From VRUE01 sp035260485 (GTDB lineage Bacteria; Actinomycetota; Thermoleophilia; Solirubrobacterales; 70-9), in the NCBI GenBank assembly GCA_035260485.1, contig DATFVC010000056.1, positions 1-26,459 on the forward strand: 26,459 nt of DNA, given 5' to 3'. This document shows, piece after piece, positions 21,495 to 26,459 of this stretch. The notes under the pieces are model-generated. The model saw only the letters and a list, made by a program, of their open reading frames with translations, was not told the origin of the DNA and searched no databases. Each line of letters begins with the position of its first letter. Position 1 is the first letter of the stretch. The position numbers and the translations under genes are program-made.

Positions 21495-22235
21495 ATGGCG
21501 AAGCTGTGGAAGCGGTACACGGATGAGCTCTACACCGGGTTGAACTACCTGGCCTCGTGGCCGCCGAGCGGGCGGGCGGAGGTGGGCGACGTGGCAACGT
21601 TCCAGGACCGCTCACTGGAACGATATGTGTCAATCGGGGAGCTCGGGATCGAAACGACGACACTGACGGGCACGGCGGTTTGCGAGCGGGGCTGGGCTTC
21701 CGCAGAGACGAACGTCATCAACCCAAGCGTGGCAGGGGCGGCGCCGCTGCAGCCGGGTCTCGACGCGGGCGCCGAGCTGACGATCCAGTTTGGGGCGGAG
21801 CACGCGATTCTAATGCGGGCCGAGCGCACCCGAGAGGAAAGCCTCGACCGCCTCGACCGGGTCAAGCGGGAGCTTCTGCGGCTGCACGATAAAGGGATCT
21901 GGAAACGCGAGTGGGTGCTTGTCACCCACTCGATCCGCGCAGAGCGCCTGATCGCGCTGATCTCCAGCAGCAGGGAGGCGAGCGCAAAGCTGCGACTCTC
22001 GGCCGGGGTCGCTGAGGACGCCGGGGCGTTGGCAAGCGTTCGAGGCAGGGTCAAAGTGACCCACGCCACCGGGATGGCCTACGAAGAGCTGGGCGCAGAG
22101 GACGCTACCCCGCTGTACCAAGCGGTGCGGGTGCAAGAGCGGGTCGTGCGCGATGACAGGGTGAAACGGGTTGGCAAGCGCGGCCGAGCCCGGCCGGACG
22201 AGGGGCGCTTCGAGGTCACCGAAGTTGCTTTCTAG
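21495..22235 (+). CDS. Unrecognised 246-aa protein at the head of the STAS/GHKL operon
   Basis: I do not recognise this family. It starts MAKLWKRYTDELYTGLNYLA then WPPSGRAEVGDVATF and has alternating hydrophobic beta-type stretches throughout. A long amphipathic helix at about 108-132 (RTREESLDRLDRVKRELLRL) is followed by GIWKREWVLVTHSIRAERLIALISSS. There is no signal peptide, membrane helix, Cys-rich motif or recognisable catalytic site. The C-terminal 30 residues are basic. It is followed 39 bases later by a STAS-GHKL ATPase gene. A possible leaderless promoter (TACTAT) sits 9 bases upstream. It could be an effector or scaffold controlled by the downstream switch genes, but this is only context. 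Confidence 0.8.
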   Translation: MAKLWKRYTDELYTGLNYLASWPPSGRAEVGDVATFQDRSLERYVSIGELGIETTTLTGTAVCERGWASAETNVINPSVAGAAPLQPGLDAGAELTIQFGAEHAILMRAERTREESLDRLDRVKRELLRLHDKGIWKREWVLVTHSIRAERLIALISSSREASAKLRLSAGVAEDAGALASVRGRVKVTHATGMAYEELGAEDATPLYQAVRVQERVVRDDRVKRVGKRGRARPDEGRFEVTEVAF

Positions 22236-22274
22236 GTACGCGCGTCGGGCCGCCGGTGCTACGGTCGCGTCGGC

Positions 22275-23165
22275 ATGCCCGAGGCGCGGCACCATTCGGA
22301 GGGGGAGCGGCTGGTCCTGCGACTTTCCCCTGGGCCCTCCCCCAAATTGCGCTGGGGCGAGCGAGTCCCCCTGCGCGCGACGACGAACGGTGGGGTGCTG
22401 CTCGACCTGAGCGAGGTCGAGTTCGCCGAGCCGACGCTGGCTCTGCGGCTGGCCGCTTCCGAGGCAGTGCACGAGGCGGAGGGGGCGCCGTTCGGAATCG
22501 TCCCACCCAACGATCGCAAAGTGCGGAACTACCTCGGCCGCGCTGGCCTGGCAAAGCACATGGGCCTCGACGAGCAGCCGCGAGCCGAGGACGTGCTGAT
22601 GCCGGTGACGCGGATCGCCGAGCCACGCGAGGTCGAGCCGGCGGCGGAAAGACTGGCGCAGGCGGCGGCGAAGCTTCCCGGCGGGCTGGCGCCGACCAAC
22701 CATGCCCTGGTCCTCGCTCTCTCCGAGCTGTGCGCCAACGCCTGCAGCCACGGATGCAACGACCACGGCACCTTCGTCCTGGCGCAGCGCTTCGGCAGCT
22801 CCCGCCTGGTGCTCGCGGTGGGAGACCTGGGCATCGGCATCCCAGTTCACCTCGGCGAGGCGCTGCACGCGGCCAACGACGAGGTCCAGGGGCGGCTGAT
22901 TGCCCGCGCGCTCGAGCGCGGCGTGAGCGGGGTGAACGGCAAAGCCGAAGGGCACGGCAACGGTGAGGTGCGCGGCAACGGCCTGCCAAAAATCCTCGAC
23001 ACGCTGCGGGAGCTGGGCATGCCAGCGGCGGAGTTCAGCGTCTGGTCGGGAATGGGGCGGGTGAGCGTGAGGATGCGGCCGCAACCGCAGACCAGGCGCC
23101 GCGTGGGCGACGTCGGCTCGCACACGCTGGGAACCTGGATCGAGGTGGTATTGGCGTCCACTTAG
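22275..23165 (+). CDS. STAS-like plus GHKL (histidine-kinase-type) ATPase protein
   Basis: 296 aa. The N-terminal part (about 36-95) is STAS-like: GGVLLDLSEVEFAEPTLALR then GRAGLAKHMGL. The C-terminal GHKL ATPase domain has an N-box LALSELCANACSHGC (E and N for magnesium and ATP), a G1 box VGDLGIGIP, and a G2 box GNGLPKIL after a flexible Gly/Asn/Lys stretch. This is the architecture of anti-sigma or serine-kinase-like ATPases in partner-switching systems, here with a STAS domain in the same chain. It lacks the phospho-acceptor His domain of sensor kinases. The start has no Shine-Dalgarno; TACGGT lies 9 bases before ATG 22275. Confidence 0.83.
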   Translation: MPEARHHSEGERLVLRLSPGPSPKLRWGERVPLRATTNGGVLLDLSEVEFAEPTLALRLAASEAVHEAEGAPFGIVPPNDRKVRNYLGRAGLAKHMGLDEQPRAEDVLMPVTRIAEPREVEPAAERLAQAAAKLPGGLAPTNHALVLALSELCANACSHGCNDHGTFVLAQRFGSSRLVLAVGDLGIGIPVHLGEALHAANDEVQGRLIARALERGVSGVNGKAEGHGNGEVRGNGLPKILDTLRELGMPAAEFSVWSGMGRVSVRMRPQPQTRRRVGDVGSHTLGTWIEVVLAST

Positions 23166-23255
23166 GCGGGTAGGGGCTAATTAAGAGACGCACGCGTGCC
23201 GACCCCGGCATACGGTAGGTTCAGGCAATACGATTCAGGAGCAACGGAGGACGAC

Positions 23256-23561
23256 ATGCGCTTTGCAATGGCAGAAAGAGGATCGGTGTTCTCCACCCGC
23301 GACCGTGCGATCTGGGTGTTGGCGGAACTAGAGGAGGCAGAAGCCACCAGCGACGGTGACCGTGAGCTGATCCTGGACTTCAGCTCGGTGACGGACGTGA
23401 GCGAATCGTTCGCGGACGGGTTCGTCGGCGTCGTCGTCTCCCAGCGCCGCTCGCTGGGACTGCCCGATCCGAAGATCGTGGGCACGATCCCGTTCGTCCG
23501 CGCGGTGATCGACGGGGCGCTGCACCTACGCGAGCTGGACTTCGCCCAGCTAGCCGCCTGA
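23256..23561 (+). CDS. STAS-like (DUF4325-type) protein
   Basis: 101 aa from ATG 23256, with GGAGG 5 bases upstream; an earlier in-frame GTG at 23196 is less likely. The core reads ELILDFSSVTDVSESFADGF then VGVVVSQRRSLGLP. This matches the DFxxVxxVSxSFADxxxG pattern of the STAS-like DUF4325 family, which I recall occurring beside GHKL ATPases. By analogy with anti-sigma antagonists it may bind the ATPase, with Ser/Thr residues in that loop as candidate phosphorylation sites. Its stop is only four bases from the stop of the convergent kinase-like gene. Confidence 0.8.
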   Translation: MRFAMAERGSVFSTRDRAIWVLAELEEAEATSDGDRELILDFSSVTDVSESFADGFVGVVVSQRRSLGLPDPKIVGTIPFVRAVIDGALHLRELDFAQLAA

Positions 23562-23565
23562 CCGC

Positions 23566-24327
23566 TCAGCCGCTGAAGGCGCGGAAGCGCTTGTCGAGCG
23601 TCTTGACCTCCTCGTCGAGCAGGTCGTACAGTCGCGCCAGCGAGCCGTCGTTCTCGATCTCCCGCGCCGAGTCGATCGCGGTCAACGTCTCCACCGCCTG
23701 GCCGTAGCCGGCGGTCCAGGGGTTGTCGTCGCCGCGCAGGTCGCGCTGCTCGATGTGCTCTTCGAAGGCAGCGAGGTCGAAATCGGACGATGGGTCGAGG
23801 TGGGCCAGCTCGCGCTGCATGACCTCCGATTCGAAGGCGCGGTCGAAGCGGGTCTGCCGCAGCGCAGTCATCCGCAGGTGTTCGAAGCGCGCGAGGGACT
23901 GAAATAAGTCCAGCTCCTCCCGCCGCTTAAAGCCGCCGACCGCGATCCGCCTCAGCGGTTCGACCGTGCCGCGATGGTCGAGGTGGTCGCGGTGGACCTG
24001 GCGCAGGGTCAGCCGTGCCAGATAAGCCGGGTCGTCGAAGTGGGCGCGTAGCTCGTCGCCGAGGTCCTGCAGGCTCCGGCGGGGCTCTAGCGGCACGCCG
24101 AGGCGCACGGCGATGTCGCGCAGAGTCGTAGCGAGGCTGTAGACCTCGAAGCCCTTCCTTTCTGCCAGGTAGGCGAGGGCCGCCGACTTGCCGGCGAAGC
24201 GCTCACCGGTGACCGCGACGACGTAGCGCACCGAGAGCGGCACGACCCAGCGCAGGTCGCGATCGCGGTGCAGGCGTGAGAACTCGGGCCTGAACTGCAG
24301 GTTGTAGCGGCGGGAATCGCGGCTCAC
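23566..24327 (-). CDS. P-loop nucleotide-kinase-like protein
   Basis: 253 aa from GTG 24327, whose GTGA overlaps the dCTP-deaminase-like stop by four bases, with GGAGGG about 12 bases upstream. A Walker A motif GERFAGKS (41-48) follows the strand RYVVAVT. EVYSLATTLRDIAVRLG and RRSLQDLGDELR (84-94) resemble the base- and acceptor-binding parts of deoxynucleoside monophosphate kinases and dephospho-CoA-kinase-like P-loop proteins. The usual VVxDVRFxxE block is instead IAVGGFKRREELDLFQSL. The C-terminal 100 residues are charged helices without a known motif. A substrate cannot be assigned, but coupling to a deaminase-type gene points to deoxynucleotides. Confidence 0.75.
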   Translation of the reverse strand: MSRDSRRYNLQFRPEFSRLHRDRDLRWVVPLSVRYVVAVTGERFAGKSAALAYLAERKGFEVYSLATTLRDIAVRLGVPLEPRRSLQDLGDELRAHFDDPAYLARLTLRQVHRDHLDHRGTVEPLRRIAVGGFKRREELDLFQSLARFEHLRMTALRQTRFDRAFESEVMQRELAHLDPSSDFDLAAFEEHIEQRDLRGDDNPWTAGYGQAVETLTAIDSAREIENDGSLARLYDLLDEEVKTLDKRFRAFSG

Positions 24328-24872
24328 GCGGCGGCGCCCTCCGGCGGCGGTGTCTGCGCGGTGGTGGGCGGGGCGCCATCCCTGGTCACGTCGAAGAACA
24401 TCACCTGGGCGATTCGCAGGCCAACGTAGAGGACGATCGGCACAGTGCCGACGTTGGCCAGCTCGAGGGTGATCGTGCCGCGGAAGGTGGGCTGGATCAG
24501 CGGCGCCGTCTGGATCACCAGCCCCAGCCGGCCCCAGGACGAGCGGCCGGCGACCTGGGCGGAGACGCGGTCGGGAAGGGTTAGGTACTCGAGCGAGCGA
24601 GCGATCGCGAACTGGCCGGGGTGCAGGTAGAAGGCACTCCCGGGCGGACGGCGCAGGTAATCCTGGTAGTCGCGGATCCGCTGCCCGATCTCGTCGACCT
24701 TGGCCGGGTCGAAGGCGGCGACCGCGGTGGCGCGGCGCATGACAACGAAGTCCGGCCCAAGGCGAAGGTCGATGCCGGCGTCGCCGATCTGGCCAGGGTC
24801 GATCAGCGGCGTTATCGCCATGCCGCTCGTGTGGTCGAGCAGGCGCTCCGCGATCTCCAACCCAGAGAGCAC
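24324..24872 (-). CDS. dCTP deaminase-family protein, non-canonical
   Basis: 182 aa from GTG 24872, which lies two bases after the metallopeptidase stop. The trimeric dUTPase/DCD fold is clear: GIDLRLGPDF, FYLHPGQFAIARSLEYLTLP, the phosphate-binding GRSSWGRLGL, and TLELANVGTVPIVLYVGLRI containing the catalytic-type Glu. The block before that Glu reads LIQPTFRGTITLE where housekeeping enzymes have (F/W)IDPG(F/W)xGxxxLE. The C-terminal lid (YQGQRGPTPSR in typical enzymes) is replaced by a Pro/Ala tail. It may deaminate or only bind a pyrimidine deoxynucleotide. It is probably not the organism's housekeeping Dcd. Confidence 0.85.
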   Translation of the reverse strand: MLSGLEIAERLLDHTSGMAITPLIDPGQIGDAGIDLRLGPDFVVMRRATAVAAFDPAKVDEIGQRIRDYQDYLRRPPGSAFYLHPGQFAIARSLEYLTLPDRVSAQVAGRSSWGRLGLVIQTAPLIQPTFRGTITLELANVGTVPIVLYVGLRIAQVMFFDVTRDGAPPTTAQTPPPEGAAA

Positions 24873-24874
24873 GC

Positions 24875-26459
24875 TCAGTCCTCCTCCGGAGGAGCATTGA
24901 GCCCGTCGAGGCGTTCACGGGCTGCGGTCAGCTGCTCGTGGAGGTTGGCCAGCTCGATCGTGCCGCGGACGTAGGCGTTGAAGTTCATCCAATCCCTGGC
25001 GACCCGGTGGCGGTCTGGGAGGACGCGGTGCGCATCGCTGTCGCTGGAAAGCGCGCGGCCGGACTGCCAGTGGGCGTAGGCCCCATTGACGATCGACGCC
25101 CAGGACATCGACGACGACCACCGGTCCGGGACGCGCTCCAGCTTCGGCCGTGACCCGTCCGGTTCGGGAGTGCGGCGGCCGATCCGCTCGGCGGGCGGAA
25201 TGCCGGCGCCGAGCTTCTCCCAGACGACCTCGATGTCGACGTCGAAATCTTCCGGGCTGTACCTGGCGTTGTAGCCGAGCACCTTCTCCACGGCGTCGCC
25301 TTCGTCCAGGTTCTGGAGGGCGGCGTCGAGGAGCTCCCGTTCTACCTCGAGCAGCTCGTCGCTTTCCGTGGGGATGACGGCCTCGAGCTCGGCCAGGGCG
25401 GCGCGGATGGCGCCCCAGGCCTCAGCGTCCTCGCGTTCCTCGGGAAGGTATTCGCGCCGCGCCTGGTCGATTACCCGGCGCAGCCTCCAAGCCAGCCCCG
25501 GATGGCTGTCGTGGCCGGCGCCGCCGCGAATCTGAGCCCAGCGATTGGAGGCCAGGTCAAGATCAGCAAGGGCGAAGGCATAGGCCGGGCCGACCATCCC
25601 CACCGCGAGCGCGTCGCAGGCGAACTCCTCGTACCACTTGCGGAGGCGATCGATCGCCTTGTCGGTGCGACTCTTCGAGTCGTCCTCGTCGGCATCCTCG
25701 CCCTCACCGGCCTCGACCTGGCCTCCACGCTCGAGCTCGGGATCGAGTTTCTCTTGGAGTCTGCCGAAATGCTCGTCCGCCGCGAGGTCGAATGCTTCAA
25801 CGATCGGCGCAGAGAGAAACCCCTTGGGCACGTAGTCGACCACGGTGTGGCCGATCTCGTGGGCGATGATCACGTGGACGAGCGTCTCGGCTTCGAGGTG
25901 TTGGGGGTAACTGATCGCGACCATCTGCGGCAGATCGTCGAGCTGGTCGCGCAGCTCGGGTTTGAGCTTGTTCGCGACCCGCATGAGCTCGTCGACCAGG
26001 GAGAGTTGGTAGGCGTAGTCGTCGGCCGGCTCGAAGATCAGCTCGATGCTGCGCACCTCGCGGCGGAAGAGGCTCGCGACGAGGCGGGTGACAGGGTGGA
26101 TAAGCGCCTCAACCTCGCGGCCGTGGGGAGTGCGGGCGATCTGGAGGACCCGCGGCAGCACGACGTCGAGCGCGTTGACGAGGCCCCCGACCTTGTCGCG
26201 GAAGCGCTCTTCGGCCTGCTCGGCGGAGGTCCTCCCGTCCTGAAGGCGTCGGTGGAGCTGGCGAGACTCGCTCATGATCTCGCGCTCGATTTCAGCTGCG
26301 ACGACGCTCATCCCCTCGACCAGGGTCCGAAGACCCGGCAAGTCCTCGCGTTCGGCATAGGCTGAGCGCAGAGTCGTGAGCTCCTCCTGCAAGCGACGGA
26401 CGCGCACCAGCGAGCCCCGCATGATCCGCAGCGAGAGGCCGGAGAGTGCCGGCGGGTGC
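24875..26459 (-). CDS. HEXXH zinc metallopeptidase-like protein (N-terminus possibly beyond window)
   Basis: 515 aa are readable from ATG 26422. The frame stays open to the window edge (preceding residues ALSGLSLRI look codable), so the start is unresolved. The N-terminal 90 residues are charged helices, probably coiled coil. The active site is VIIAHEIGHTVVDY (H188, E189, H192), with a likely third ligand region YEEFACDALAVG (about 264-274), giving a gluzincin-type ExxxxD/ExxA arrangement. An acidic low-complexity stretch (about 233-250) separates the two. There are no membrane segments. It may be a cytoplasmic protease acting on a partner protein. It is the upstream gene of the deaminase/kinase operon. 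Confidence 0.8.
   Translation of the reverse strand, partial: HPPALSGLSLRIMRGSLVRVRRLQEELTTLRSAYAEREDLPGLRTLVEGMSVVAAEIEREIMSESRQLHRRLQDGRTSAEQAEERFRDKVGGLVNALDVVLPRVLQIARTPHGREVEALIHPVTRLVASLFRREVRSIELIFEPADDYAYQLSLVDELMRVANKLKPELRDQLDDLPQMVAISYPQHLEAETLVHVIIAHEIGHTVVDYVPKGFLSAPIVEAFDLAADEHFGRLQEKLDPELERGGQVEAGEGEDADEDDSKSRTDKAIDRLRKWYEEFACDALAVGMVGPAYAFALADLDLASNRWAQIRGGAGHDSHPGLAWRLRRVIDQARREYLPEEREDAEAWGAIRAALAELEAVIPTESDELLEVERELLDAALQNLDEGDAVEKVLGYNARYSPEDFDVDIEVVWEKLGAGIPPAERIGRRTPEPDGSRPKLERVPDRWSSSMSWASIVNGAYAHWQSGRALSSDSDAHRVLPDRHRVARDWMNFNAYVRGTIELANLHEQLTAARERLDGLNAPPEED
24881..24894 (-). promoter_or_regulatory. Palindromic Shine-Dalgarno of the deaminase-like gene
   Basis: CTCCTCCGGAGGAG is a perfect 14-base palindrome in the end of the metallopeptidase gene. 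Its right half, followed by GACTGAGC, is the ribosome binding site for GTG 24872. It may tune translational coupling. Confidence 0.35.

Noticed and set aside
22216..22989. Minus-strand frame and others over the STAS-GHKL gene.
   Set aside because: They are Arg/Pro/Ala-rich shadows with no motif, while the plus-strand product has N, G1 and G2 ATPase boxes.
23190..23199. Perfect palindrome GCACGCGTGC before the STAS-like gene.
   Set aside because: Ten bases of self-complementary GC-rich sequence are expected by chance in this composition. Nothing ties it to a promoter.
24328..24918. Upstream extension of the kinase-like frame through the deaminase gene.
   Set aside because: It is out-of-frame reading of the deaminase. 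The GTGA overlap at 24324-24327 gives a better start.
1..26459. CRISPR arrays, tRNA or rRNA genes, replication origin.
   Set aside because: No regularly spaced direct repeats, no tRNA cloverleaf with a TTCGA-type arm in any intergenic space, and no rRNA segment were seen by eye.

Overview
The window is very GC-rich and densely packed, with almost no intergenic space over 150 bases. It reads as bacterial chromosome from a high-GC actinobacterium. The class Thermoleophilia (Solirubrobacterales-like) is my best guess. The grounds are a pair of secreted ferritin-like proteins in an ECF-sigma/anti-sigma operon, a secreted NHL propeller protein with CxxxxxC inserts, an AccE-like small protein, AbiEi/DUF559 proteins and many apparently leaderless genes. 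This is inference from gene content; no rRNA or other marker is present.

Layout. 1-137: tail of an IS481-type transposase. 155-2793 (minus): operon of two ferritin-like proteins, an ECF sigma factor and its membrane anti-sigma factor. 2886-3989 (minus): PLP aminotransferase. 4078-5037 (plus): AbiEi/DUF559 protein. 5182-7220 (minus): sucC-sucD. 7261-9927 (plus): HAD hydrolase and a secreted sulfatase. 10068-11828 (minus): biotin-dependent acyl-CoA carboxylase alpha chain. 11874-12970: MerR regulator, divergent from a small Cys protein and a truncated YnfA. 12964-14640 (plus): alpha/beta hydrolase and PHP phosphoesterase. 14720-16162 (minus): NHL protein. 16322-21356 (minus): sulfate assimilation (AccE-like, dodecin, rhodanese, ferredoxin-sulfite reductase, APS reductase, ATP sulfurylase, APS kinase). 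21495-26459: an accessory-looking block of two convergent operons.

How the genes work together. The sulfur cluster covers sulfate to APS, to sulfite, to sulfide, plus PAPS synthesis. The sigma operon looks like an autoregulated envelope or oxidative-stress unit. The last block is the least ordinary part. One arm encodes an unrecognised 246-aa protein, a STAS-GHKL ATPase and a STAS-like (DUF4325-type) protein. It converges, with a 4-base gap, on an arm encoding a HEXXH metallopeptidase, a non-canonical dCTP-deaminase-family protein and a P-loop nucleotide-kinase-like protein. It could be a regulated nucleotide-pool or conflict system, but that is a hypothesis.

Two genome-scale signals run across the window. 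The first is a family of long GC-rich inverted repeats (arms about 19-27 bases) filling intergenic spaces, three of the four at convergent gene ends. The second is recurrent -10 hexamers 6-9 bases before start codons that lack a Shine-Dalgarno sequence, suggesting leaderless transcripts.
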